DNA of 64,000 nt from CAZXWN01 sp964644695 [NCBI: uncultured bacterium] (lineage in GTDB: Bacteria > UBP4 > UBA4092), in contig CAZXWN010000014.1 in the NCBI GenBank assembly GCA_964644695.1, forward strand, positions 1 to 64,000, in the 5' to 3' direction. The position numbers were made by a program, and so were the translations under genes. Of the stretch, positions 1 to 8,221 are shown piece after piece. Under the pieces are notes generated by a model. The model was not told where the DNA came from. It worked only from the letters and a program-made list of their open reading frames with translations, and searched no databases. Position 1 is the stretch's first letter, and every line of letters begins with the position of its first letter.

Positions 1-216
1 GGTGATGGTTGCTTCTGTATTTTGTGCCAGAACCATTGTTTGAAAGCCTGTACCACAGCCTAAATCAGCAATCTTTGTTTTGTTTGAAAGATTTCTTCCA
101 ATAAAACCTAGCGCCCTGATGGTTTCTTCGGAACTACCAGGTCCCTGCCGTTCAAGTTCAGTAAAAAATTCATTAATGCGAGCGAAATCTAATTCGTGAA
201 TTGATATTTCTTCCAT
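1..216 (-). CDS. Class I SAM-dependent methyltransferase, cut off by the window edge
   Basis: Translation of the minus strand from ATG 216 gives an acidic N-terminus followed by the motif I signature DLGCGTGFQT, the S-adenosylmethionine-binding loop of class I methyltransferases. Only about 72 residues are present and the substrate cannot be read from them. A good ribosome site (AAGGAG, 225-230) lies 8 nt upstream of this ATG, which decides it over the ATG at 223. The gene starts 23 nt after the stop of the TetR gene on the same strand, so the two are probably cotranscribed from the TetR-controlled promoter. The style (strong SD, TetR partner) resembles Bacillota genes; transfer is possible but unproven. 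Confidence 0.8.
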   Translation of the reverse strand, partial: MEEISIHELDFARINEFFTELERQGPGSSEETIRALGFIGRNLSNKTKIADLGCGTGFQTMVLAQNTEATIT

Positions 217-239
217 TATTCATACTCCTTATCTTCTAA

Positions 240-881
240 TTAAACCTTTTGTTTTACTCCTTTATTTCCGTGGGCAGAGTTCCTTTCTATAAACTGCTCA
301 ATGTAAGCCGCTAATAAATTAGTGGCCTCTTTCTTGTCGGGTATTGTATCTGAGATACTTAGTAACAAATAAAATGGCGAGTAAAACTCAAGTGCAAGCT
401 GTTTCGGGTTGTTTTTGTTCCAAATACCTTCTTCCATCATTTCACGGAATAAATCTTCCATATAACTAACAGGTCCGCTTACAAGGCATTTTTGATACAG
501 TTCCGCCATTTCTGGATTTCTGTATTGCTCCAAAATCAACATTTTACGGAAATTACTAGCAAATTCATCTTCCGCCCAAAACTGAAACTGCGCCTCAGTA
601 AAAACCTTAATTTTACCCACAGTAGTATTGCGGTAGGCCAACGGTGATTTATCAAATGTTTCCTCCGGCACTTCATGCTTCTTCGCTCTTTCAACATCTA
701 TCTGATACATACGCTCCACAATACTGTCGAATATATCCCTCTTATTTTTATAATGTTTGTATAAGGCCCCTTTTGTAATACCAAGCTCGCCGGCAATATC
801 GCTAACTGAAGCAGCCTCATATCCATTCCGCGCAAACAAACGAAGCGCAGTATGTAAAATGTTTTCTTTAGTGCCTTCCAT
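240..881 (-). CDS. TetR/AcrR-family transcriptional repressor
   Basis: A 213-residue protein of normal TetR length. Residues about 8-55 form the helix-turn-helix: a helix with ALRLFARNGYEAASV, then ITKGALYKHYKNKRDIF, the family's DNA-contacting signature. The rest is an all-helical ligand and dimer domain with no recognisable ligand. The start has an SD (GGAGAGGG, 889-896) 7 nt upstream. Two palindromes in its own promoter suggest autorepression. Directly downstream is a methyltransferase gene, a likely co-regulated target. The inducer is unknown. Confidence 0.92.
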   Translation of the reverse strand: MEGTKENILHTALRLFARNGYEAASVSDIAGELGITKGALYKHYKNKRDIFDSIVERMYQIDVERAKKHEVPEETFDKSPLAYRNTTVGKIKVFTEAQFQFWAEDEFASNFRKMLILEQYRNPEMAELYQKCLVSGPVSYMEDLFREMMEEGIWNKNNPKQLALEFYSPFYLLLSISDTIPDKKEATNLLAAYIEQFIERNSAHGNKGVKQKV

Positions 882-901
882 CTAAAAACCCTCTCCATAA
901 A

Positions 902-950
902 GTAAACTACCGTTTACCCTTATTATAGTAAACAATCGTTTACTTATCAA
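902..950 (-). promoter_or_regulatory. Promoter of the TetR-methyltransferase unit with two palindromic operators
   Basis: On the minus strand a -35 TTGATA (945-950) and a -10 TATAAT (922-927) are separated by exactly 17 bp. The palindrome GTAAAC-AATC-GTTTAC (928-943) fills that spacer, and a second, GTAAAC-TACC-GTTTAC (902-917), covers the expected start of transcription. The two are 26 bp apart centre to centre. Identical half-sites and this placement are typical of TetR-family autorepression. Binding by the adjacent TetR is inferred from position. Confidence 0.8.
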
Positions 951-1359
951 TTTCCTTCATAAAAACGGAATTGCAAATTAAACGAATACTTTGATCATTC
1001 GCCAATCTGCAAACAGGAAAAGTTTGCAGATTTTAAAGACTTCCCTTGCAGCCCAAACCATAGATTACTTATTGGAGCAAACATATGTTTTTTGTGACCC
1101 AAATGAAGTATTTCTTTCCTTCCTATCCATGTTATGCAGGAATGGCAAACCAGTGCAATAAGGTAAATGATTACCGGGTAAAATTGTGGTTTTGGACCGA
1201 CCCGATTCATTTCTGCTTCGTCAGTGAGAACGAAGAATCCACGGAGTTAGTCCGAGCTGGTCCGTGGATGATTCGGAGGGTGGGTAAGGAAAAAAGGAAG
1301 TTATTTTACCGGGACAGGGTATCCGAATCAAGGATAATCGCTGTAAACTATTTGAGATT
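951..1359. other. Intergenic stretch of about 400 bp without a supported gene
   Basis: Divergent spacer between the TetR unit and the membrane glycosyltransferase genes. The open frames here lack SD sites and domain-like sequence. The only structure seen is the hairpin repeat at 1229-1275. No clear promoter for the plus-strand genes could be chosen. Confidence 0.5.
1229..1275 (+). repeat. Dispersed intergenic hairpin repeat, copy A
   Basis: The arms CGAAGAATCCACGGA (1231-1245) and TCCGTGGATGATTCG (1261-1275) are reverse complements at 13 of 15 positions, with a 15-nt loop. A second copy at 61608-61654 shares the 17-mer GGTCCGTGGATGATTCG plus AACGAAGAA and CACGGAG at the same spacing. A more diverged copy lies at 46203-46250. 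No T-tract follows, so this is not an ordinary terminator. Confidence 0.7.
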
Positions 1360-2580
1360 ATGTATAAAGAGTTATCTCATAAACTTTTCATAAAAGTAAT
1401 TCTAGCCTTCATGGTTTTGGTTTCCATTTGGAATATTGTCACGAATGGATTTATCCAGAGCATTGCCAGTCAGGGCGTTGATTTTATTGTTTATTACAAC
1501 TTCTCTCTGAACCCTGACCCCAGAGTCGCTCACACTGATCATCCCTGGTTTTTATATTTCCCGTCATGGTCCATCTTTTTCCGGCCCTTCCTCCTGTTCA
1601 GTTTCCCCGTTGCCAAAAACATCTGGGTATTGATAAATGGTTTGATTATCACTGGATTCATCTGTTGTGCGGGGTATCTGGTTCCCGGAGAGGGTAAATC
1701 TTCGAAATGGTTCTGGATGACCATTGGATGTTTATTGGCGCTGAATTTTCCACCACTCTGGGTCACCGTCCAAAATGGTCAAATCAATTTACTGGTTTTA
1801 GGATTAGTGACCGCCTCCTTCCTCGCCCGCCAAAAGGGATGGATACGAACTGCCGGCATCTGTCTGGGATTAGCCATCACCACTCGGTACACTCCCGCCT
1901 TTTTATTACTCTACTGGTTCATCAGTAAAGAATATCGGGTCATTTTCTGGAGTTTACTGACGGTTGGAGTCCAGGTCATCCTGTCGGTGATGGTCCTGGG
2001 ATGGCAGGTCCATATTGATTATTTCTTACTGGGTCAACACTATTCCCGATATGTTTTATCTCACCCAAACTATTTTGGAAATGTATCCTTTTATTCCCTT
2101 ATGTGTAACCTGCGTGAATGGGGTTATCTCCCCATGAAGTTTCCAGTCCTCCCTGTTCACTATCTCTGGGCATTATTTGTCGCCACTATGACAGGAACGG
2201 TTGCCAACCTCTCCCAAAAGAATAAAACTTCACCCCAACAAAATACTTTCGGGTTATTCATGGTAGCCCTCCCCCTGTTATCTTTCTTTGGAGAAACTCA
2301 TCAATACACCATCACCCTGCCCGGCCTGCTTTACCTGGCCTATATCTCCATAAAAAGACAACATCCTCTGGCCATCGTCGCATCTGTTGTCAGTCTGGTG
2401 GGAACCATCATTGCCTATTATGTCCCTTTCATCATCCGGACCAACTGGTTTACTCATCCTGAGATTTTCAGTTATTTCGATGGCATGGGAATGGTGATAA
2501 CCTGGGGGATTTATTGTTACCTGATTTATACCCAGGCCGACTTGGAGAAACAACCCAAACCAGAAGGGAGTCCCTGTTGA
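1360..2580 (+). CDS. GT87-like (DUF2029-type) polytopic membrane glycosyltransferase
   Basis: A 406-residue, very hydrophobic protein with roughly 10-11 membrane segments. An early extracytoplasmic loop (DFIVYYNFSL, then HPWFLYFPSW) resembles the acidic loop of GT-C enzymes such as the DUF2029/GT87 family, which use polyprenyl-phosphate sugars on the outer face of the inner membrane. Sugar and acceptor cannot be read. The start is uncertain: no clear SD precedes ATG 1360, and ATG 1411 is an alternative. It is followed with overlap by a paralogue and then a GT39-like enzyme, so the three probably act on one glycan or glycolipid. Confidence 0.75.
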   Translation: MYKELSHKLFIKVILAFMVLVSIWNIVTNGFIQSIASQGVDFIVYYNFSLNPDPRVAHTDHPWFLYFPSWSIFFRPFLLFSFPVAKNIWVLINGLIITGFICCAGYLVPGEGKSSKWFWMTIGCLLALNFPPLWVTVQNGQINLLVLGLVTASFLARQKGWIRTAGICLGLAITTRYTPAFLLLYWFISKEYRVIFWSLLTVGVQVILSVMVLGWQVHIDYFLLGQHYSRYVLSHPNYFGNVSFYSLMCNLREWGYLPMKFPVLPVHYLWALFVATMTGTVANLSQKNKTSPQQNTFGLFMVALPLLSFFGETHQYTITLPGLLYLAYISIKRQHPLAIVASVVSLVGTIIAYYVPFIIRTNWFTHPEIFSYFDGMGMVITWGIYCYLIYTQADLEKQPKPEGSPC

Positions 2581-3800
2581 ACCCACAAACCCCTTTCTAT
2601 CAAAAACCCTTGTTTATATGGATGTTAGGTCTGGTTACTCTCATCAATTTTGGATATAACGGGATATGGGGAACCATCAATAATATCAGTATTGATTTCG
2701 GGATTTATTACGGCTGGGCGCAGCACATCCGAGACGGATATCCCTATATTATGAATGTAAAAAACGCCCACCACATGTCGTTTTATTATCCGCCCTTCTG
2801 GGGATTGATATTACAACCCTTTCTCTGGCTCCCCAATTTCAACTGGGCCCGGATGGTTTGGTTAATCATTAATCTGGGATTTATGGGACTCACCGTTGCC
2901 ATGTTCCAATCCTGGTTAAAAACCAGTCCCCTCTATCAGTATCCCTGGTATAGATGGGGACTCCTGTTAATGTTATTGAATTTCAGCCCCATGTTTGATT
3001 CTCTTATTCGTGGACAGGCCAATTTCATTACCCTGTTTCTTCTGGTATCAATGGCGTGGTTTTACTCCCGGAACCGTTACTGGGAAACAGGCCTTGCCCT
3101 GTCACTGGCCATCATGATCAAACTATTGCCCCTGGTCTTTATTATTTACTGGATATGGAAGAAAGAAACCAGAGTCTGGGTATCCACCCTCCTCGGCACT
3201 TTGGGATTAGCCCTGATATCATGGATAGCTTTGGGGACTCAGGCACACTTGAAATTTTTAACGGACACCCGGCTTTATGTCGAGTTTGTTAAAATCCACT
3301 GGATGCATCAGGGAAACATTTCCCTCTATGCCCTGCTCCGGGAAGGACAGGCCCAACATGTCATTCCCAGTTTCATATCCACTTATGGAATGGCTATTGG
3401 AGTTGCTGTGGGGATCGCCCTCCTGATGGCTGTGAAGGTCTCCCGGAAACCTGTCGCCTTGAAACAAACCCTGTTAGAAAATGGACTTCTGGCAACCAGT
3501 ACTTTTCTGGCAGTCGCTTACTGTGAACATCATCAATTTTTACTGGCGTTTCTTGGTTATGCCGTTATCTGGAAATACTGGGACTCTATTGATTCTGTCT
3601 GGCCCAAAATCAGCCTGGCCTTGTCATGGATACTTATTTCATCTGGATTTCAAATGGATAATTTAGATATTCCAGACCGGGTTTTTAATAACTATTTCCT
3701 TTCCATCTTTACTTCTTTATATGGTGTTTTGGTTCTGTGGACAGGTCTGGCTGTTGCTTTGTGGTTCCATCCCAAAACTTCCAAGGAAAAGGACCTGTAA
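2577..3800 (+). CDS. Second GT87-like membrane glycosyltransferase
   Basis: About 407 residues and 10 or so membrane segments, a paralogue of the preceding gene (same early DFGIYYGWAQHIRDG and YYPPFWGLILQPF loop pattern). The open frame begins further upstream at a TTG (2514), but TTG 2577 is the better start: it overlaps the previous stop (TTGA) and has GGGAG 5 nt upstream. The overlap implies translational coupling. The family is known to transfer mannose or arabinose from lipid-phosphate donors in some bacteria; the substrate here is unknown. Confidence 0.75.
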   Translation: MNPQTPFYQKPLFIWMLGLVTLINFGYNGIWGTINNISIDFGIYYGWAQHIRDGYPYIMNVKNAHHMSFYYPPFWGLILQPFLWLPNFNWARMVWLIINLGFMGLTVAMFQSWLKTSPLYQYPWYRWGLLLMLLNFSPMFDSLIRGQANFITLFLLVSMAWFYSRNRYWETGLALSLAIMIKLLPLVFIIYWIWKKETRVWVSTLLGTLGLALISWIALGTQAHLKFLTDTRLYVEFVKIHWMHQGNISLYALLREGQAQHVIPSFISTYGMAIGVAVGIALLMAVKVSRKPVALKQTLLENGLLATSTFLAVAYCEHHQFLLAFLGYAVIWKYWDSIDSVWPKISLALSWILISSGFQMDNLDIPDRVFNNYFLSIFTSLYGVLVLWTGLAVALWFHPKTSKEKDL

Positions 3801-3804
3801 TATT

Positions 3805-5664
3805 ATGCTGTCCCCGGTCATCGCAGGGTGGATCATTTGGATTGCCTGGTATCTGGGGGATGTCACACTGGGACTTTGGGGACTCCGTCAACCGGGGAGT
3901 TATCGAGGCCCTGTTATTTCGATTACTCTGGGATTCTGGGAAATATGTCTGACTGTTTTTGGATTGGGGTACCTCCATCTTTTGTATCCCGTCGTATTAT
4001 GGGGATTCTCCGGTTTAATCACCCTGACCGCCATACCCCGATTTTCTGCGGGGAAAGCTCAACTTTACGCCTTCATTAAAACGGTAAGGACTCATTTTTC
4101 AACCCGGTCTTTTCATATTCCCGCCATTTTCCTGTTCACCACAATTTTCCTGAATCTGCTTTCTACCCTGACACCGGAACTTCGGCAGGATGCCCTTCAA
4201 TACCATGTTACCGTTCCCCATATTTACCTGCTGCATGGGATCATCTTCGACATTCCAAACCTGATGTATCATTTCTATTCCATGAATCAGGAGATGTTAT
4301 ATCTCCTGGCACAGGCTTTAGATGGGGATTATACGGCAAAGATACTTCACGCCTTTATGTCCATACTGTCTGCCTGGGCCGTTTATGGAATAACTCGTGA
4401 AAGTTTCCCCAAACCTTCACGAACACCCTGGCTGGCAGCGTCTGTCTTTTTCATGCTGCCACAGGTGGCGTGGATGTCGATGACTACTTACCATGAGAAT
4501 GGTTGGATGCTCGCGGGAATGTCGAGTATCCTGGCATGGTTTTCCTGGCGAGAGTCTCAGGACATTCGATATCTGGGGTTGGCTGGATTATTGGCGGGTA
4601 TGGGTATCGCCATCAAAATAATCTCCGTGATATATGCCCCCTTCATTCTGGGGCTGGCAACAATTATTGTCCTGTTCAAAAACAGGAGTTCACTTAAAAC
4701 ATGGGTCGGCTCTCTTTCTCTATACAGTCTTTGTGTCATCCTCCCATTGCTCCCCTGGTTGATTCGTCACTGGATATATACTCGAAATCCAATATTTCCA
4801 TTATTCGGTGATAAATTACCCCTTTATCCGGATTACCAGGCCGCTGCTAATGGATTTTCATCACTTCGGCACATGAATCCCCTGATGAGTATTCCTGACT
4901 TTATCAACCACAGTATAACGGTGTTTTCGGGAATCGCAATCAATGGTAATTATATGTTGATGTTGTTTGCCGGTAGTGTTCTGGCAGTACCTTTTCTCTG
5001 GAAACATGTGGGTTCCAAAGTTCGGTTTTTAATGTTTTTCAGTATCACGGCCTGGATATTGTATTTGTACATGGAAGGAGGATTGGATGGCCGATTCATC
5101 TATCCCATTTATCCGGTCATGGCGGCAGCCTCCATCTCCATTCTTTCGGCAGGAATCCGAAAGCCGCAATTATCCAGTTTAAAAATCAATCATTATGCCG
5201 ACTGGTTTTGTTTAGTGTTATTCAGTTTATTCCTGTTTGGAAAATGGGGCGTTCATCAGGATATGCACGATAGTTTATATCCCCTCCTGACTCAGAATTC
5301 CATTAAAAGGGAACTGAAATCCGAACTTCCCCTGTATCCAGCCATGGAATATATCAATCAGAATACACCGAGGGATTCTATGGTACTCATGCCCACTAAT
5401 TATTCTGCCCGGTACCTTGATCGGCCTTTCTATTCGGGAAGTGAATTTGAACCTTCCCCCATGCAGTTATTACTTTCTAAAAACCAAAAGGCTGAGGACC
5501 TCCAGACAAAATTAGAAGAATGGCAAATCAACTATATAGTTGTCCGGAAAATGGACCCCGATCAGAATAAATCTACTGTATGGATACAATGGCTTAAATT
5601 ACATGGTAAAATCGTGCACAGTGACAACCAGTATTGGGTTGTTCAGATTATCTCTTCAACTTAA
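3805..5664 (+). CDS. GT39/ArnT-like membrane glycosyltransferase
   Basis: About 619 residues with a dozen membrane helices and a soluble C-terminal tail. Around residues 125-145 the sequence TPELRQDALQYH followed by HGIIFDIPNLMYHFYSMNQE resembles the D...YH first periplasmic loop of GT39/PMT-type GT-C enzymes. The open frame extends 28 codons upstream of ATG 3805, but that part overlaps the previous gene; ATG 3805 has AAGGAC about 10 nt upstream and lies 4 nt after the previous stop. It forms an operon with the two GT87-like genes and probably extends the same undecaprenyl-linked product. Exact family and substrate are uncertain. Confidence 0.72.
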   Translation: MLSPVIAGWIIWIAWYLGDVTLGLWGLRQPGSYRGPVISITLGFWEICLTVFGLGYLHLLYPVVLWGFSGLITLTAIPRFSAGKAQLYAFIKTVRTHFSTRSFHIPAIFLFTTIFLNLLSTLTPELRQDALQYHVTVPHIYLLHGIIFDIPNLMYHFYSMNQEMLYLLAQALDGDYTAKILHAFMSILSAWAVYGITRESFPKPSRTPWLAASVFFMLPQVAWMSMTTYHENGWMLAGMSSILAWFSWRESQDIRYLGLAGLLAGMGIAIKIISVIYAPFILGLATIIVLFKNRSSLKTWVGSLSLYSLCVILPLLPWLIRHWIYTRNPIFPLFGDKLPLYPDYQAAANGFSSLRHMNPLMSIPDFINHSITVFSGIAINGNYMLMLFAGSVLAVPFLWKHVGSKVRFLMFFSITAWILYLYMEGGLDGRFIYPIYPVMAAASISILSAGIRKPQLSSLKINHYADWFCLVLFSLFLFGKWGVHQDMHDSLYPLLTQNSIKRELKSELPLYPAMEYINQNTPRDSMVLMPTNYSARYLDRPFYSGSEFEPSPMQLLLSKNQKAEDLQTKLEEWQINYIVVRKMDPDQNKSTVWIQWLKLHGKIVHSDNQYWVVQIISST

Positions 5665-5679
5665 ACCAGGAGTGAAATC

Positions 5680-6579
5680 ATGAAGTTTCGAGTTCTATTG
5701 TTCCTTCTACTATGTGTCATAACAAATGGGTTATGGGCCAATGAGGCTACATTAGACTGGCAAACTACGGCCTATGGGAAGTTTGCACTGGTCTATATGA
5801 AACAGGCTCCTTTTCCACATGAAAGCCGTAAAAATGGTTTCACTGTCAATTCAACCGTTTATTCATTTGAAGAACATTACAACAACAGTACTGTTGCGAT
5901 TATTATTCCGAAGGGATATGTTCCCCGAAATGATGCTAATGTAATCGTTTATATTCATGGGAATATGGCTTGTCTCGACCGCGTCTTATCCGTACATCAG
6001 TTGGGTGAACAGTTAGACGCCAGTAAGAAACAGGCTATTCTGATTATCCCTCAGGGTCCTTATAAAGCACCCGATTCCACGGATGGAAAACTGGATGACC
6101 CGGATGGGGCAAAGAAGCTTATTGATGAAGCACTGAGTCTGCTTCAATCGGATTCTTCAGTATCACTGAATAAAAAGCCACTTAAACTAAAGAAGGTTAT
6201 TATCATGGGACATTCCGGAGCCTATTACACTTTGGGCAGTATCGTCAATAAGGGTGGAGTGAATGTCAGTGAGGCCTATTTGCTGGATGCTACTTATGGT
6301 CAATTATCCTGCTTTGCCACCTGGGCCCCAAAATCCAACCATCGACTGATATCCATTTTTACGCAACATCTGGCCTGGAGAAATACGGAATTAATGGCTC
6401 TTCTGAGCAAGACCCGGACCCCTTTTAAGATATGTGTTGATAATGAAGCTGACCCGTCCATCTTCAAAAATAACCGGATACTCTTTATTCCAACAGCCCT
6501 TACTCATGTGCAGGTTCCTTATGAATCCAAGCTGGTGGAACGCGCTCTAAAGACTTCGAAACTACCTGATATTCGGTAG
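5680..6579 (+). CDS. Secreted alpha/beta-hydrolase-fold protein
   Basis: A 299-residue protein with a signal peptide (MKFRVLLFLLLCVITNGLWA). The fold is suggested by NVIVYIHGN (oxyanion-type HG near residue 92), the nucleophile elbow IMGHSGAYY (Ser near residue 180), the LLDATYG strand and a late LTHVQVP that may supply the catalytic His. It is probably an esterase-like enzyme in the periplasm or outside the cell. AGGAG lies 6-7 nt upstream of the start. It follows the three membrane glycosyltransferases by 15 nt, so it may de-esterify or process their product; that link rests only on position. Confidence 0.7.
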   Translation: MKFRVLLFLLLCVITNGLWANEATLDWQTTAYGKFALVYMKQAPFPHESRKNGFTVNSTVYSFEEHYNNSTVAIIIPKGYVPRNDANVIVYIHGNMACLDRVLSVHQLGEQLDASKKQAILIIPQGPYKAPDSTDGKLDDPDGAKKLIDEALSLLQSDSSVSLNKKPLKLKKVIIMGHSGAYYTLGSIVNKGGVNVSEAYLLDATYGQLSCFATWAPKSNHRLISIFTQHLAWRNTELMALLSKTRTPFKICVDNEADPSIFKNNRILFIPTALTHVQVPYESKLVERALKTSKLPDIR

Positions 6580-6582
6580 GAA

Positions 6583-6861
6583 TCAGTGTTTTTTGCGGCC
6601 GGAAACAACAGCGACGACCAACACAAATAATACAGCGCCCATCAGTGACCATAGGAGCGGAAAGTTCTTTCCTGCAATTTGCAGGGGGAAAGGTTCCGGC
6701 AACCCTAGTTTCATACTTAACAGGGTGCCCAGGAGTGAACCCAACCAACCAATCCCGACGGTAACAAGACAACCGCTGCGGCTCAATCCAACAATTTCCT
6801 TAGCCACTGAGCCGACAGCAAAAGCAATCAGCATTAATAATAGAAATCCGGTAATTGTCAT
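6583..6861 (-). CDS. GlsB/YeaQ/YmgE-family small membrane protein
   Basis: A 92-residue protein with three hydrophobic helices and glycine-rich turns (AFAVGSVAKEIVG, VGIGWLGSLLGTLL), the pattern of the transglycosylase-associated GlsB/YeaQ/YmgE family. These proteins are often stress-related, but their biochemical role is unclear. It converges with the hydrolase gene 3 nt away. GAGGT precedes the start. Confidence 0.7.
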   Translation of the reverse strand: MTITGFLLLMLIAFAVGSVAKEIVGLSRSGCLVTVGIGWLGSLLGTLLSMKLGLPEPFPLQIAGKNFPLLWSLMGAVLFVLVVAVVSGRKKH

Positions 6862-6890
6862 TATTTACTACCTCAAAGAATGAATAAAAT

Positions 6891-6923
6891 AAAAAAGCCC
6901 TCAAATCCTTGAGGGCTTTTTTT
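6891..6923. terminator. Bidirectional terminator at the end of the pseudopilin operon
   Basis: GCCCTCAA (6897-6904), loop ATCC, TTGAGGGC (6909-6916), with an A-run before and a T-run after. On the minus strand it lies 13 nt past the last pseudopilin gene and ends that operon. Confidence 0.9.
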
Positions 6924-6935
6924 CATTAAGCAATC

Positions 6936-7514
6936 TTAGTTACGATTTCGTTCATCACCATACCAGTTGTTCACATCATCCACATCAGTACCTGCCAGAG
7001 TCGTTAAACCTGTCTTGGCATTTTTCCCTTTACTGTAAATCTGGAAGGTATAGGGATTATAGTATTGCTCTGCAGCTAAGGCAGAGGGTGGATTAGGATT
7101 AAGGGTTCCATCGCTGCCTGCATAATCCGAGGCTCTCACATATTGATAAGGATTACCCCATGGATCCAATAATTGATAGGTCGTACCGGATACTTCAATC
7201 CGGTCTTCACGCACCTGGATATAAGGACCTTTCCAAGTCACTGTGCCCGTACTGTAAAGCAAGGCTTTCGTGGCATTTTCAATCCCAGATGGAGGATATT
7301 CCCCAATGTCATTTTTATAGGATTCTACGGCTGTCGAAAACATATTGATATCGGCTAAAGCCTGGGTATATTTTGCATCTGTCACTCGGCCGGTCACCAC
7401 CGGAATCAACACACTGGCCAGAATTCCGACAATCAACAGCACGACGGTCAATTCAACAATGGTGAAGCCATCCACTCGGGATAGTAATTTTGGGCTATTG
7501 GGTTTCCTCATCAT
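6936..7514 (-). CDS. gspG: GspG-type major pseudopilin / type IV pilin-like protein (member 1)
   Basis: A 192-residue prepilin. The leader MMRKPNSPKLLSRVDG is followed by FTIVELTVVLLIVGIL, the class III prepilin site with Glu at +5, then a single membrane helix. The soluble domain has WKGPYI, DPWGNPYQY and a late DDVNNW, the hallmarks of GspG of T2SS. It is the last gene of the unit and the most canonical of five GspG-like paralogues. It needs a prepilin peptidase (PilD/GspO), which is not in the window. Confidence 0.88.
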   Translation of the reverse strand: MMRKPNSPKLLSRVDGFTIVELTVVLLIVGILASVLIPVVTGRVTDAKYTQALADINMFSTAVESYKNDIGEYPPSGIENATKALLYSTGTVTWKGPYIQVREDRIEVSGTTYQLLDPWGNPYQYVRASDYAGSDGTLNPNPPSALAAEQYYNPYTFQIYSKGKNAKTGLTTLAGTDVDDVNNWYGDERNRN

Positions 7515-7546
7515 AATGTCACATCCAGTCCGTCATATTTGCTGTA

Positions 7547-8212
7547 TTAATTGAATGAATAGAATAAATCATCATCAGTATTGCCTGTGGAATCTTTTCC
7601 CCAGCTCACAATGGCATATCGGCCAATGGTACTGATGGAGAATCCGGTACCACCCACGGTACCCCGTGAATCAATTTCCCGACCATCTTTGCTCAGGAAC
7701 CGATACGGGCCACCCCATGGGTCTGTGGGAATATCTGCACCCAAGACTCCATCGTTATACTTTCGGCCTGCCTGATATTCCAAATAGGGGCCTTTCCACC
7801 GGCCACTAAAGATTGTATCTGTGCTCAAAGTTGAGCGACCGGCCAGCATATCCCGGATATTCCGTACAGCATCAAGGTCCGGATTTGCACCTGTCGCTGG
7901 GTCAACAATAAGGAAGTTGGCATGATCACCAATAACATCCGCATTAGATACGGATGCCGGAGCAACCGGCAAGTCATCCAATACGGTCAGTGGTACAAAG
8001 TACCCATACTGGATCTCAACCTGTTTCTCTGCATCAGCAATCTGACGCATTTCATGTAACGCCGCTGTTTTCTTGGCCTCATCATTCCGCTTACTGAAAG
8101 TAGCGGTCACGATAAAGGTCAGGATACTCAGGATGACGATGACCGCAATTAACTCGATCATTGTGAAACCACGGCGGTCATGTCTTATACTTAGATTCAT
8201 CATCATCACCAT
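7547..8212 (-). CDS. GspG-like pseudopilin (member 2)
   Basis: A 221-residue prepilin: a short basic leader ending in RRG, then FTMIELIAVIVILSIL with Glu +5. The C-terminal domain has WKGPYLEY and DPWGGPYRF as in GspG, but ends in DDDLFYSFN, the DD-x-x-Y tail shared with members 3-5, and lacks the canonical DDVNNW. Several nested ATG codons occur at the start (8212, 8206, 8203, 8200); the SD-like AGGA suits 8203 or 8200 best. It is cotranscribed with its neighbours. Its role, subunit or tip protein, is unknown. Confidence 0.85.
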   Translation of the reverse strand: MVMMMNLSIRHDRRGFTMIELIAVIVILSILTFIVTATFSKRNDEAKKTAALHEMRQIADAEKQVEIQYGYFVPLTVLDDLPVAPASVSNADVIGDHANFLIVDPATGANPDLDAVRNIRDMLAGRSTLSTDTIFSGRWKGPYLEYQAGRKYNDGVLGADIPTDPWGGPYRFLSKDGREIDSRGTVGGTGFSISTIGRYAIVSWGKDSTGNTDDDLFYSFN

Positions 8213-8221
8213 CCTGTAGGT

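Noticed and set aside
1085-1393. 102-codon plus-strand open frame
   Set aside because: No SD, no domain, passes through hairpin repeat A and overlaps the glycosyltransferase start; composition is not protein-like.
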